From NCBI RefSeq assembly GCF_000374285.1, contig NZ_KB893930.1, positions 62,001 through 126,000 on the forward strand: a stretch of DNA of 64,000 bases. The letters run 5' to 3'. Of this stretch, positions 24,162 through 33,811 are shown piece after piece. The translations under genes and the position numbers were made by a program. Numbering within the stretch: position 1 is the stretch's first letter; each line of letters starts with the position of its first letter. The stretch comes from Actinobacillus capsulatus DSM 19761 (GTDB lineage Bacteria; Pseudomonadota; Gammaproteobacteria; Enterobacterales; Pasteurellaceae). A model generated the notes under the pieces. It did no database searches. It was not told the DNA's origin and saw only the letters and a program-made list of their open reading frames with translations.

Positions 24162-25371
24162 ATCTAATCCCCAACACCCCAAGAAACTCCCTCAAACTCA
24201 AACACTGTACTCCCTCAAACGTATTCCCCTCAAATTCATCCATGGTAACCACATATTTCGGATAGTTGTCTTGAATTTTCAGCAGGTTGCCAAATTCTCG
24301 TTCTAGCGTTTTTTCCTCGTTGATTGTGAGCGTAGCTTGCACATAAATGCGTTCGCCATTTTTTTCTGCGACAAAATCAATTTCTTGGCTGTTTAATCCA
24401 CCGATTTTAACTTCATAGCCTGCAATTTGAAGATGGTTGAAAATGGTGTTTTCCAGTAACTTTCCTCGGTCTTGCACTTGGTAACCAATCAGCGCATTAC
24501 GCAGTCCCAAATCTTCAAAATAGTATTTTTCACCAATCTCAAAAATACGTTTTCCTTCAATGTCATAGCGTGGTACTTTGTGGATTAAAAAGGCATTGGC
24601 AAGGTATTCAGCGTAGTTTTGCACCTGTGTGGTGGAAGTGGTAATTTTTTGTGATTTTAAGAAGTCCGAGATTTTTTTTGCGGAAAACAGGTTACCGATA
24701 TTACTCGCTAAAAATTGCGTCAGTTGTTCCAAAAATTGCACATTGCGTAATGAATAACGATTTACAATATCTCGAATTGCGATAGTGGAATAAATGTTTC
24801 GCAAGTATTCAAACACGATATTGTCTTGTAGCGGCAAATCTTTCAAATAAGGCAAACCGCCATATTTTAAAAACAGCGACATGGCTTTGTCGCTGTCTTC
24901 TAACTGCATAAATTCTAAAAATTCAAAATAAGAAAGCGGATGTACGTTAATTTCTATCGCCCGTCCGCTTAATGCACCGGCAATATCTCGTGACAGCAAG
25001 TGAGCATTGCTACCTGTGCAATATAAATCTAATTCATCATCAAGCAGGAGTGAGCGTAATGCCTGTTCAAAATCTGTGATTTCTTGGATTTCATCAATAA
25101 AAATATAATTTTTCTGACCGCACTTTTTCTGTTCCTGAACAAACGTATTTAGTGTTTCGGCATTTGTGATGTGGCTAAAAGCGAGATCTTCTTTATTGAT
25201 ATAAATGATGTGGGCGTTTCTATCCTCAACTTGGATCTCTTGCATAATCTGAAACAGTAAGTAGCTTTTGCCAACACGGCGTTGCCCAGTGAAGACTTTA
25301 ATTAAGGTTTTACCGATAAATGGACGTACTTTTTCCAGATATTTTCTGCGAAAGATTAAATCTTTTTTCAT
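24160..25371 (-). CDS. AAA ATPase with DUF4143 domain
   Basis: 403-aa ATPase. Walker A is GQRRVGKS (29-36) and Walker B YIFIDEIQEI (89-98); sensor-like CTGSNAHLLS near 118 follows. The C-terminal half has the DUF4143 nuclease-like region (GEKYYFEDLGLRNAL, EIDFVAEKNGERIYVQATL). Members are common in mobile or stress-related gene sets; the function is unsettled, with DNA-related or toxin-antitoxin roles proposed. It is convergent with the RT gene and probably a separate unit. Confidence 0.85.
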   Translation of the reverse strand: MKKDLIFRRKYLEKVRPFIGKTLIKVFTGQRRVGKSYLLFQIMQEIQVEDRNAHIIYINKEDLAFSHITNAETLNTFVQEQKKCGQKNYIFIDEIQEITDFEQALRSLLLDDELDLYCTGSNAHLLSRDIAGALSGRAIEINVHPLSYFEFLEFMQLEDSDKAMSLFLKYGGLPYLKDLPLQDNIVFEYLRNIYSTIAIRDIVNRYSLRNVQFLEQLTQFLASNIGNLFSAKKISDFLKSQKITTSTTQVQNYAEYLANAFLIHKVPRYDIEGKRIFEIGEKYYFEDLGLRNALIGYQVQDRGKLLENTIFNHLQIAGYEVKIGGLNSQEIDFVAEKNGERIYVQATLTINEEKTLEREFGNLLKIQDNYPKYVVTMDEFEGNTFEGVQCLSLREFLGVLGIR

Positions 25372-25386
25372 AACTCTCCCTTAATT

Positions 25387-25477
25387 TATAATTGATACTA
25401 TAGTAATAATTTAAAAAAGTTTCAATTATACTTTAAACTTTTTAAGAAGGTGCCAAAAGTTTCATTTATAAATGAAA
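25387..25477. promoter_or_regulatory. Four related half-sites upstream of the DUF4143 ATPase
   Basis: Copies of TATAAWTGAWAC occur at 25387-25398 (forward), 25419-25430 (reverse) and 25459-25470 (reverse), plus 25466-25477 (forward). The last two make an 18-bp perfect palindrome at 25460-25477. Their arrangement ends 16 bp before the ATPase start and suggests a regulator binding region. Regulator unknown. Confidence 0.5.
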
Positions 25478-25643
25478 TCAAAAGTGCGGTGAGTTTTATC
25501 CTTTTGAGCACTCAATAAAACTTGACCCGAATCTTTCGTTTTATGGAGAATAAGTCAATATTTTTGTTTTGGGGAAATCTGCATAATATCCCCACACCGC
25601 AACAAGCGGTCGTTTTTCGGAATAATTTTACAAAGGATACAAT

Positions 25644-26492
25644 ATGAAACTTAAAGCAACTTTATCAGCATTAACATTAGGTTTATTAGTAGCAAACTCA
25701 GCGTCAGCAATGGAATATCAACACGTTCGTAACGCAACGGCAAAAATCAATTACGCAGGCACAACATTCTTAGTTGATCCGTATTTAGCGACTAAAGGCG
25801 CTTATGAAGGTTTTGCGGGCACGGTAAACTTTGAAAAACGTAACCCATTGATTGATATGAAACAATCAGCGGAAGATGTGATTAAAGGTGTGCAAGCGGT
25901 AATCGTTACTCACACGCACGATGACCACTGGGATAAAGTGGCTCAAGAGAAATTACCAAAAGATTTACCGATTTTCGTACAAAATGCGGACGATGCGAAA
26001 ATCATTCGTGGTCAAGGCTTTAAAGATGTACGTGTAGTGGGCAACCACACTGAATTTAACGGCGTGAAATTAACGCGTGTTAAAGGCGGTCAGCACGGTA
26101 CAGACGCAATGTATGCCAACCCACAACTCGCAGAAATTTTAGGCGATGCGATGGGCTTTGTGATGGAAGCAAAAGGCGAGAAAACGACTTATGTGGTGGG
26201 CGATACTATTTGGAATCGTTCAGTAGATAATGCTGTAGAAGATTTCAAACCTGAAGTGATCGTGATGAACACAGGCCGTGCCGAAATGTTAGAGCCAAAA
26301 GATGCGATTATTATGGCTAAAGAAGATGTGGCGAAAATGCGTAAAGTTGCACCAAAAGCGGACATCATCACCGTGCATATGGACGCAGTAAACCACGCAA
26401 CGGTAAGCACTAAAGATATGCGTGAGTTTGTGAAAGAAAAAGACTTAAAACAAGTGGCTGTGCCGATTGAAGGTGAAACGCTTAAATACTAA
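25644..26492 (+). CDS. Secreted metallo-beta-lactamase-fold hydrolase (UlaG-like)
   Basis: 282-aa protein with a signal peptide (MKLKATLSALTLGLLVANSA, cleavage after SASA) and an MBL fold. The metal motif is THTHDDHWD with H90, H92, D94 and H95; GDTIWNR near 194 and VHMDAVNHAT near 249 supply further ligands. The closest known type by pattern is the UlaG lactonase-like group, but the signal peptide makes it periplasmic. AAAGGAT ribosome site. The substrate is not known. Its nearest upstream partner is the ATPase gene, which points away. Confidence 0.88.
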   Translation: MKLKATLSALTLGLLVANSASAMEYQHVRNATAKINYAGTTFLVDPYLATKGAYEGFAGTVNFEKRNPLIDMKQSAEDVIKGVQAVIVTHTHDDHWDKVAQEKLPKDLPIFVQNADDAKIIRGQGFKDVRVVGNHTEFNGVKLTRVKGGQHGTDAMYANPQLAEILGDAMGFVMEAKGEKTTYVVGDTIWNRSVDNAVEDFKPEVIVMNTGRAEMLEPKDAIIMAKEDVAKMRKVAPKADIITVHMDAVNHATVSTKDMREFVKEKDLKQVAVPIEGETLKY

Positions 26493-26513
26493 TTTTATAT
26501 ATACTTCCATTTA

Positions 26514-26560
26514 ACAAGCGGTTAAATTTCGTAAAAATTTTGCGAATTTTAACCGCTTGT
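26514..26560 (+). terminator. Uptake-sequence terminator
   Basis: ACAAGCGGTTAAA (26514-26526) pairs with TTTAACCGCTTGT (26548-26560). Confidence 0.75.
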
Positions 26561-26791
26561 TGCTTATGTTTGGATAACATATTCTTTACAGTACTTTATG
26601 TTGGTTTTAAAAGCAGTGTAACTCTTTATAAATAAAGTAGATTTTGTTGCAAAGCTTAGCTTTATGATAGCTCTTTTGTTGGTTCACTAAGAAGGCAAAT
26701 AGCTTTCATATATTAGAAATATTACAATTTGCTAACAATTTTGCGTATAAAAAACACACTAAAACTGTTCATCAATTACAAGAGAAGTATA

Positions 26792-28869
26792 ATGCAACTT
26801 ATCCAATCTAAATTTCGGAAATCGAAAATTTCCCTTTTGGTCTTATCTACACTTGCCTCTCAAAGCATTAATGCTGGCGTAATGCGTCATGATATTGATG
26901 TGCAAACTTATCGTGATTTTGCGGAAAACCGCGGTGTGTTCCAACCGGGTGCAACTAATGTTCCTGTATATAAAACGGATGGAACCCTTTCCGGTACGGT
27001 GGCACATATGCCCGATTTTAGTGCAACCAATGATAGCGATACCGGCAAAATGACTTCTTATAACGGGGCTATTCTACAGTTTTCAATCCGAGCTACGGGA
27101 TTTCGGTAGCTCATGTTCCTTATACAGATAACCTGACTTGGGCTCGTCGCTTTTATATTCACAATGACGGGACGTTATTCAATGGTTCGGATAAAAACGA
27201 AAATTACTATAAGTTAGGCGAAACGACAAAACATGCAGTAGATAACGAGACGCCGGGGTTTGACTATAAATTTACCCGTTATCGTTCTGTGGTGACGGAA
27301 GTTGCTCCGACAGAAATGTTATCAAGCAGTGAAACGAAAGCATTACTTGGAAAAGCATTAGGGCGTGCGTGGTGCAAGAATACGAATAAACAAAGTACCT
27401 TTAGTTTTGTGCCGCATAACGGCACTCGTACTTTCTTAGTTGCATTTAACGATAAAAATGCGAACGGTACGTTAAATGTATCGTATACGCCGAAAGCAAA
27501 AAATTCGGAATGGTGTTTAAAAGGTAATTCTGATATTAAAGGTAGCTTTAATCTAACAAGCGGTCAAATTGTGCTTGGAAATTACTATACACCGCACGCC
27601 GCAAATTATGTCGATGATACTGATTTCCAGCTAGCTAGCCTGAAGGCCAGCAAGGTTGAGATTGCAGATGACAAGAAATTTACCGTAGTTCGCAAAGCGA
27701 AAGCTGCATTCAATGTACAAGCTAATGCCTTTTAGTGGTAGATACTGTCGTTGGCGGTTTAGATCCTAAACAGCCAAAACAGGGCTTACAAGACGGTGCG
27801 GTACTAAACGGTACAGTGGCTTAGCACAGGGCGCTCAATTGACTTCAGAAGTAGAGAAAGACTTTATCACTATAATTAACGTTGACTTTACAGGCGGTGA
27901 TTTTACTAAATATGACAGAGGTATCACGGTATTAAACGGTAAAAATAGTTTTAATCAGGCACGAATTGAAGATGGGCAAGCAGATGTTGCCGATGTTAAA
28001 AGTTTAGGTAACACTGCGGGCGTTTGGCCAATGTTGGAAGGGGCGTGCTGAGTGCCATGGGCAATACTGATAAGATAAATGATATCTTACATGTGATTGT
28101 AAATAGTATACAAGGCGTATTGGCCTTTTCAGGTAAGTTAGCCGATTATATTAGTGCCTTTAATGCAGGGACGAATTTATATTTAGGTTCAATAACTACT
28201 CTTACACTCGGTGAAGCTAATAAAACGCTCAATAATGACCAGCTTCGTTTAGGTGGTGCCAAGGGTACGGTAACGGTTGGAAATGTTGATCCGACTTATA
28301 CCGCTTATAAAGCGAATGGTAAATCTAGCGCATTAAATGCGGTCGTATATTGTCCAATATGTTCAAGATGAGGGCGTGCAATTGTTTAGCATTGGGATAA
28401 GCACCAAGTGAAAAGTGAAGGGGCTAAGACGGCTATCATAGTAAAGGTATTTCGGTAAATACCGCTTTGGGCTATCGTTTTATTATGTGGGATAAACAAG
28501 ACTTTGAACTAATGCCAAAAGTTATGTATAACTTAGAGAGTAATCGTATGATCGCCCATCGTGATATGTATGGCAATCAGCTTGCTTCACAGAACCTATC
28601 ACAGGAAGTCGGTTCAGGTATCGCATTGAGTGTGGGAACAAATAATCTTACCTTGAGTACAGGTGTGGATTACTAAAAACCAACCGAACAAGCGCAACTT
28701 TGGATTAATGAGGGGGGAATTCACTGCTTTAAGTGAACCTTATACGGAAAGTACAACGTGTTTACAGTGGCAAATGATGCCAAACTTGTTATTACAGACA
28801 GATTTTAAGAAATGTTTCGGTAATGATCGAAACCATAAAATATCAGCAAGTCTGAACTATAGTTTCTAA
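26792..28869 (+). pseudogene. Decayed S6-type serine protease autotransporter
   Basis: The start at 26792 gives a signal-peptide-like MQLIQSKFRKSKISLLVLST, then VMRHDIDVQTYRDFAENRG, the typical start of S6 (IgA1-protease/Hap-like) passengers. A frameshift near 27065 leads into FNPSYGISVAHVPYTDN in another frame, then FTRYRSVVTEVAPTEM, also S6-like. The catalytic GDSGSP region and most of the passenger are gone. Further shifts occur near 27735, 28020 and 28370. Remnants of the barrel (GYRFIMWDKQDFEL, and ending SLNYSF) are at 28467-28869. At about 2 kb it is less than half normal length. Confidence 0.8.
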
Positions 28870-28886
28870 CCTCTCTAATCAGAAAA

Positions 28887-28911
28887 CCCAGCTTTGGCTG
28901 GGCTTTCTTTT
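28887..28911 (+). terminator. Terminator of the autotransporter relic
   Basis: CCCAGC (28887-28892) and GCTGGG (28897-28902) with a TTTG loop, T-rich tail. Confidence 0.75.
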
Positions 28912-28953
28912 ATCAGCGATTTGCAAAAAAATCAGTAAATTCGACCGCTTGTA

Positions 28954-29820
28954 TTAGCCTGCTTTAAGGCTTTCTCTGGCGGTTTTGCCGAATGCTCGTT
29001 TATATTCACGGCTGAATTGCGGTAGGCTGTCATAACCTACCTGATAGGCAATTTCAGAAATGGTTTTAGTACCGGTTTTCAGTAAGCGATGTGCTTGTGC
29101 TAAGCGCAGGTTCTTTTGATACTGCAACGGACTTATACCGGTGAGCTGGCGAAAATGTGCATAAAAACCGGAACTGGACATACCGATGCTCGCACTTAAT
29201 TCTTCTACATCAAACGGCTGATTATAATGCTGATTCAGCCATTCAACCGCACTTGCCACTCGCTGGGTATTTGAACCTTGTGTGGCAATCTTTCTTAATA
29301 ACCCCCCTTGTTCGCTGCAAAGTAGGCGATAAATGATTTCTTGTTGTAATAATGGATAGAGGATCGGAATATCATTTGGTGAATTGTGTAAATCAATTAA
29401 ACGGCATAAAGCGTCTTCCAAGGCAGGAGAAAGCTGACTGAGCGGTTTTTTGCCCGAAAAATCGGGAAAAGCATAATCTTGGCTAAGTAAAGCTTCGGTT
29501 AATTGCTGAAGTTGCTCCGGCGGCAGGTAAAAGCGTAAGTCAATATAAGGCTGTTCAGGTGTCGCCTGATAATGCGCGAGGATAGGCATATCTACCGCAT
29601 AACAAGCAAAATCACCTGCCCGATACTGGTAATGATATTCACCGATTTGTACTTCTTTTGAGCCTTGCAATACTACTGAGAAGCCGGATTTTTCAATTTG
29701 AATTACATCTTCGCCGGTTTTATTGGTGTGAAAAATATGAAAATCGGGCAGCAATGTTTCAAAAGTATGATGAAATTTTTGAGGGTCAATTAATAGCTTA
29801 ATTTTTTCGAGTAATTTCAT
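28954..29820 (-). CDS. AraC-family regulator (AraC_N type)
   Basis: 288-aa paralogue of the AraC at 6074-6928: sensor domain about 20-170 (VIQIEKSGFSVVLQGSKEVQIG) and double HTH about 190-288 (VEELSASIGMSSSGFYAHFR, GYDSLPQFSREYKRAFG). The longer frame opens with TTG at 29838; I prefer ATG 29820, which has the same seven-base distance to an operator-like element as the paralogue. It is divergent from the aldehyde dehydrogenase relic at 29921, its probable former target. Confidence 0.88.
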   Translation of the reverse strand: MKLLEKIKLLIDPQKFHHTFETLLPDFHIFHTNKTGEDVIQIEKSGFSVVLQGSKEVQIGEYHYQYRAGDFACYAVDMPILAHYQATPEQPYIDLRFYLPPEQLQQLTEALLSQDYAFPDFSGKKPLSQLSPALEDALCRLIDLHNSPNDIPILYPLLQQEIIYRLLCSEQGGLLRKIATQGSNTQRVASAVEWLNQHYNQPFDVEELSASIGMSSSGFYAHFRQLTGISPLQYQKNLRLAQAHRLLKTGTKTISEIAYQVGYDSLPQFSREYKRAFGKTARESLKAG

Positions 29821-29827
29821 TTTTATA

Positions 29828-29850
29828 GAATTGTGCAAAAACTTTGGTGG
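29828..29850. promoter_or_regulatory. Diverged operator-like element before the second AraC gene
   Basis: GAATTGTGCAAAAACTTTGG shares GAATT, GCAA and TTTGG at the same spacing with the element at 6936-6964, and lies at the same distance from the start codon. Weaker than the other pair. Confidence 0.45.
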
Positions 29851-29920
29851 TTTATGCTAACACTAAAATCAGAGGATTTCTATAATGTTGTCATCCGTAG
29901 CCAATAGGAATGGAATAAAA

Positions 29921-30444
29921 ATGAATCAACAACAAATCAGCTTTCGATTTCTCCGATTATCGGCGCGATGGTGGTAGGTAATACGATTATCCTAAAACCT
30001 TCGGAATTTATATATTCTTCAGTGCTTTTGATTAAATTAGTTGTTGAATATTTCGAGCAGGGTAAGAATCCGACCGAGATAGCGGATCATGTCAAAGTGG
30101 TTACCTCGCGTCATTATCAACGTTTAAAAGCGTTTTTGAATGACGGACGAGTGTTAGTCGGCGGAGAATACAACGATGAAACCAGCAAATTGGCATTTAC
30201 TTTAATCAATGAAGTGAATTGGCAAAGCCCGGTAATACAAGAAGAAATTTTCAGTTCTATCTTCCCGATGTTGACCTTTAAAACGATGAATGAAGCGATT
30301 GCTAAACCGTTGGCGCTGTATTTATTCACGTAACACACGCCGGCTTACCTTTTGGCGGTTTGGGTGACAGCGGTATGGGGGTTATCACGGTGCACACAGT
30401 TTCTATGAAATGAGTCATGGAAAAGGCGTGATTAAACGCATTTA
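29921..30444 (+). pseudogene. Aldehyde dehydrogenase relic
   Basis: Fragments of an ALDH: SPIIGAMVVGNTIILKPSE (29950-30004) is the NAD-binding approach. It jumps straight to RLKAFLNDGRVLVGGEYNDE and QSPVIQEEIFSSIFPMLTF, the late part of the fold. The catalytic Glu/Cys region (about 170 residues) and the N-terminus are missing. After a frameshift near 30330, HAGLPFGGLGDSG and GVIKRI finish the C-terminus. The gene is divergent from the AraC regulator, so a pair has lost its enzyme half. Confidence 0.8.
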
Positions 30445-30509
30445 AATGATTCTTTATCTATTTGGGATAAGTAGGTTAAGAAGTATTGTATGAAATAGAA
30501 AAACATGGA

Positions 30510-30572
30510 AAAGCGGTCGAATTTCTTAGATTTTTTGCAAAAAATTGAGGAAATTTGACCGCTTGTTTTTTT
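30510..30572. terminator. Uptake-sequence terminator
   Basis: AAGCGGTCGAATTTC and GAAATTTGACCGCTTG form an imperfect stem, with a T-run at 30566-30572. It lies between the ALDH relic and the convergent MerP-like gene. Confidence 0.65.
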
Positions 30573-30885
30573 AGATTTGTTTAGCGGTATAACCGAGCTT
30601 TTCAATCGCCTTGATCATCTGTTCTAACGAAGCATTTTCGCTCGCGATGATTTTGACTTTGCGTTCTTTCATATTCGCTTTGGTCGAAATCACGCCATCA
30701 ATCGCTCGCAATTCTTTATTAACCAAATAGACACATAATTGGCAGTTCATTTCTTTAATATAGAAATTCACTTCTTTTTGAGCTTGTTGTTCAGCCGCTA
30801 CATTGCCGTTTGGCGTAGCTTGATTGGCATAAACAAGCGGTGAAATTCCGACAGAAAAAAGCAAAATAAACAGTAATTTTTTCAT
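30571..30885 (-). CDS. MerP-like periplasmic heavy-metal-associated protein
   Basis: 104-aa protein with a signal peptide ([20 protein letters not shown]) and an HMA domain whose metal motif is NCQLC (C48 and C51). The HMA pattern continues with [20 protein letters not shown] and [12 protein letters not shown]. In MerP the motif is usually MTCxxC. ATG 30885 overlaps the MerT-like gene by four bases, and is preferred because it starts the signal peptide. It would bind a soft metal ion (Hg, Cu) in the periplasm and hand it to the membrane protein. No merA or merR is nearby. Confidence 0.85.
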   Translation of the reverse strand: MKKLLFILLFSVGISPLVYANQATPNGNVAAEQQAQKEVNFYIKEMNCQLCVYLVNKELRAIDGVISTKANMKERKVKIIASENASLEQMIKAIEKLGYTAKQI

Positions 30886-31235
30886 GCTAATAACCAAGGT
30901 AAAACAAACGGATAGCTCAGGAAAAACAGAATAATCGCAAAAGCAATCCAATATAAAATCATCAAGGTGCGGCGTGAACAATATTTGGTACAAATAATTT
31001 TGTTAGAAAACATCAGTAACCAAAAGCCGTAACCAAATGCACCAAGCGAAACGAATAATAACGGTAGCTGTAAATATTTATACTCGCTGAGACTAACCAG
31101 CCACGGCGAAGAAATACCGAACACCAAATAAATCAATGGGGCAATACAGCATACCGTTGAGCTTACCGCCGCTAGCAGTGCAGCGATAAGTGAGGCAAAA
31201 AAGCGCTTATTTGAGTTCTTTTGATATAAGTTCAT
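30882..31235 (-). CDS. MerT-like metal transport membrane protein
   Basis: 117-aa inner-membrane protein with three hydrophobic helices (about 12-43, 52-76, 90-114). [15 protein letters not shown] puts the Cys pair (C29-C30) in helix 1, as in mercuric transporter MerT, and IICTKYC follows helix 2 on the loop. ATG 31235 is chosen because AAGAG precedes it; upstream ATG 31253 has no ribosome site. It overlaps the transglutaminase stop by 29 bp and the MerP-like start by four, forming a tight operon. No mercury resistance genes accompany it, so the metal is uncertain. Confidence 0.85.
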   Translation of the reverse strand: MNLYQKNSNKRFFASLIAALLAAVSSTVCCIAPLIYLVFGISSPWLVSLSEYKYLQLPLLFVSLGAFGYGFWLLMFSNKIICTKYCSRRTLMILYWIAFAIILFFLSYPFVLPWLLA

Positions 31236-32307
31236 AACCAAACTCTTTTGCATCAAATGAATTAAGCGGATCGCCGCCGACTTCAGCGTACGGATAACCG
31301 AAATTGTTAATTGGGGTTAATTCCGGTTGCGGATATAAGTCGAAATCACGTGCGTGGTTAAAGCCCATCCAGTTTGCTTCCCAGTTACCGAATAAGTATT
31401 TTGAAACCGCTTGCGTATCGGCATCATTTACCGCTTTCTTCTCAGCTAAACGCATTTTAGCTACGTCCGCTGAATCAACCGGCACCCAGCCGAAACCGGC
31501 TAAATAAAATTCGGCACGGCAGTGTTGTCCACTATTTTCATTTGCAATACCGTCTTTTGAACTGCCAAAGGCTGTTTTTGAGAATTTCGACATTTTCGAT
31601 GCCGAGCCTAAACGGATACCGAATACTTCACGTGCTGGAATATCAGACGCTCGTGCTAAGGCGACGAATACAGAATTAATATCGGTACATTTGCCTTTTA
31701 ACACGCCGGTGGTCAGCATTTTTTCGACATCACCATCACCGCAACCTAACACGGAATTATCACGTTCCATATTTTCCACAATCCATTTATGAATCAATTC
31801 AGCTTTTTTCAGCGGATTGGTTTCTTTGCCGACAATTTTATCCGCATATTGCCTAACAATGCCGTCCGTTTTAATGTGATTGGTCGGTTTTAGATACTCT
31901 TGCACATCCACTGAATAAATGATTTTTTCAGGCGGCTGATAACTATTTAAAGCTCCCGTTGCCATTGGTTCACGATCTTTGGTTTGCACCACTAATTTCA
32001 CTTTTAACAACCGTTTTTGCGCTTTTTCATCCCAATTGGCGAATAGCGTTTTCGCACCATATTGATTATTTTCCGTGATATAGGCTTTGTTGTAGTTGCC
32101 TTTAAACTCTATCGATTTGACATCTTGGTAATCATTACTAAATGGTAACGGTACCCATAAATTGGTTTCGCCTTTTGAGCCTTGCGGTACAACAAGGTCG
32201 TAACTTTGATTAAATTCGTAGGTGTGAGTAGTAGTGTTATAGCTTGGAACTTGGTTGGCTAATGCAGCCGAGCTTGCCAGCAAGGTGGCTAATAGCAGTT
32301 TTTGCAT
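31207..32307 (-). CDS. Secreted transglutaminase-like protein
   Basis: 366-aa protein with a signal peptide ([17 protein letters not shown]). The transglutaminase core has [19 protein letters not shown] (Cys207), [13 protein letters not shown] (His262) and WVPVDSADV (Asp278), the Cys-His-Asp triad in order. The N-terminal half is a beta-rich domain like those in archaeal and bacterial transglutaminase-like proteins. Predicted periplasmic; likely a protease or amide-bond-forming enzyme. It starts an operon with MerT-like and MerP-like genes, a combination I do not recognise. Confidence 0.85.
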   Translation of the reverse strand: MQKLLLATLLASSAALANQVPSYNTTTHTYEFNQSYDLVVPQGSKGETNLWVPLPFSNDYQDVKSIEFKGNYNKAYITENNQYGAKTLFANWDEKAQKRLLKVKLVVQTKDREPMATGALNSYQPPEKIIYSVDVQEYLKPTNHIKTDGIVRQYADKIVGKETNPLKKAELIHKWIVENMERDNSVLGCGDGDVEKMLTTGVLKGKCTDINSVFVALARASDIPAREVFGIRLGSASKMSKFSKTAFGSSKDGIANENSGQHCRAEFYLAGFGWVPVDSADVAKMRLAEKKAVNDADTQAVSKYLFGNWEANWMGFNHARDFDLYPQPELTPINNFGYPYAEVGGDPLNSFDAKEFGYELISKELK

Positions 32308-33442
32308 GAGAGATCCTTAAAATAAACAAACTTGTTATATTTCACTCAGGATGAATGAGACGGGGCATGATAGAGCAAAACTTATAAATAAGAAAGCGTA
32401 TAAGCAAAAAATAAGCGGTCAAATTTTGCAAATTTTTCGCCATTATGTCGCAAATGAACAATTACAAATCGTTGTAAATTTGCGACACTTTCACTCAATT
32501 TTGAGTTGATATTATAACACTGATTTTTGAATGAAATTTCATAATACCTACCGAGTACCGATTTATTTTTCTCAGATTTCGACAAAGAGTGATGAGTTAC
32601 AATGAGAACGTGAACGTGTTATTGAACATATTTCGATCTTAGGCAAACGCCTTGCTGTTTTGCGCTCTGCACTTCAAATTATGCAATTGCAAGATGAAAG
32701 TGTTTTGCTGTTAAATAGTGAAATCTATCATAAACATAAAGTTCGTCATCAGATTTACAAGAAACGTCCTCGCTATACCATTATTGCTTATCTGAAAGAA
32801 AATTCACATCAAGAAGTATCAAAGTTGCCTAAATCGTGAATTTACACTTTTACAATAGTTATTGTGTACACCGTCGGCGGTAATAAAGTCTTGGCTATGG
32901 TTCACAAAACGGTGATTATATAAATATTGCAAATCTCAATAGGCGAAATGTCCATCAGTCCAAATTTCGGAAAAAGTAGGAGTGAATTTCTTTGTAAAAG
33001 GTAAAATATCTTCTTTATGCTCCCCTTTAGTAATCATAAATAGCCTGTAGATATAGCTGTTTAATTAAACTATCCGTAAATTATTTTTGTGTTACATTGG
33101 CTGGACTCGATACCGATTGAACAAGGAAATATGGCGAAGTGCAAGATTTATTGATATGAAAGGCTTGCGATCCGTATAGGAACAATATTTATTGGAGTAT
33201 GCAAAATTCGCTAAAGAGAACGAAGACTGATATTGGATAATCAGGGGATAATGAAAAAGGCAAGGAGTGAGTTATCTAACATCATTTCAATGGCTGAATT
33301 TTTGTATTAGTTAGTATAAAAAGTGCGGTGAGATTTTGTGAAGTTTTTTGCCATTTGCAAAATTCGACAGAAATTCCATCGCTTGACAATATGCTCCACT
33401 TGCATTTAAGATTTGTTCAAATTTTTAAACCTATAAACAAAT
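32308..33442. other. Gene-poor, decayed stretch
   Basis: No intact gene is visible in this 1.1 kb. It holds an uptake sequence near 32410, an open but start-less reading frame at about 32604-32839 on the plus strand (78 codons; LGKRLAVLRSALQIMQLQ within it, not recognised), an IS1595-family transposase remnant on the minus strand, and unrecognised degenerate sequence from 33060 to 33280. A promoter-like TTGACA lies near 33383 before the ArsR gene. Confidence 0.6.
32866..33050 (-). mobile_element. IS1595-family transposase remnant
   Basis: The minus strand reads FTPTFSEIWTDGHFAY, stop, DLQYLYNHRFVNHSQDF and ITADGVHNN. The D-G-H-F-A-Y and VNHSxxF...DGVH pattern is the catalytic DDE core of IS1595/IS1016-type transposases known from Pasteurellaceae. 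No terminal repeats or intact frame remain. Confidence 0.7.
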
Positions 33443-33754
33443 ATGAGCCAAAAAACCGTTGATATTTTGCGTGAGTGCATTCCGACTTTTACAGTGTTAA
33501 GCGATGAAAACCGCTTGATGATTTTGCATATTTTGTTTGAAAACGGCAGTTTGAATGTCAATGATTTGACCGAACGCTTGCATTTATCACGCCCGGCAGT
33601 GTCGCATCATCTGAAAATTATGTTAGATGCAGGTTTGGTGCGTGTTGAGCAGCAAGGCAAAGAGCGTTATTACACTGTGAGCCTACAACAAGCCGGCGAG
33701 CGTTTTCAGCGTTTGATGGCATCGTTTATTGCAGACGGCTGTATTCAGCCATAA
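33443..33754 (+). CDS. ArsR-family transcriptional regulator
   Basis: 103-aa winged HTH with VLSDENRLMILHILFENGSL, HLSRPAVSHHLKIMLDAGLV and ERYYTVSLQ in the normal ArsR order. It has no obvious metal-binding Cys cluster; it may sense an organic or redox signal. It is followed 57 bp later by an OYE gene it probably controls. Both genes have a higher GC content than neighbours, which suggests transfer. Confidence 0.9.
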   Translation: MSQKTVDILRECIPTFTVLSDENRLMILHILFENGSLNVNDLTERLHLSRPAVSHHLKIMLDAGLVRVEQQGKERYYTVSLQQAGERFQRLMASFIADGCIQP

Positions 33755-33811
33755 TTTTTTTATTCAAATAGGTTTATGTTTTTAAACTTATAATCTTAAC
33801 GGAGCATTTTT

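Noticed and set aside
32604-32839. 78-codon open frame with helical-looking protein
   Set aside because: A stop precedes it directly and no start or ribosome site exists; not recognised, so left as part of the decayed stretch.
33095-33230. Fragments such as KGLRSV and YLLEYAKFAKENED
   Set aside because: Could be a decayed gene but several stops interrupt and I recognise no family.
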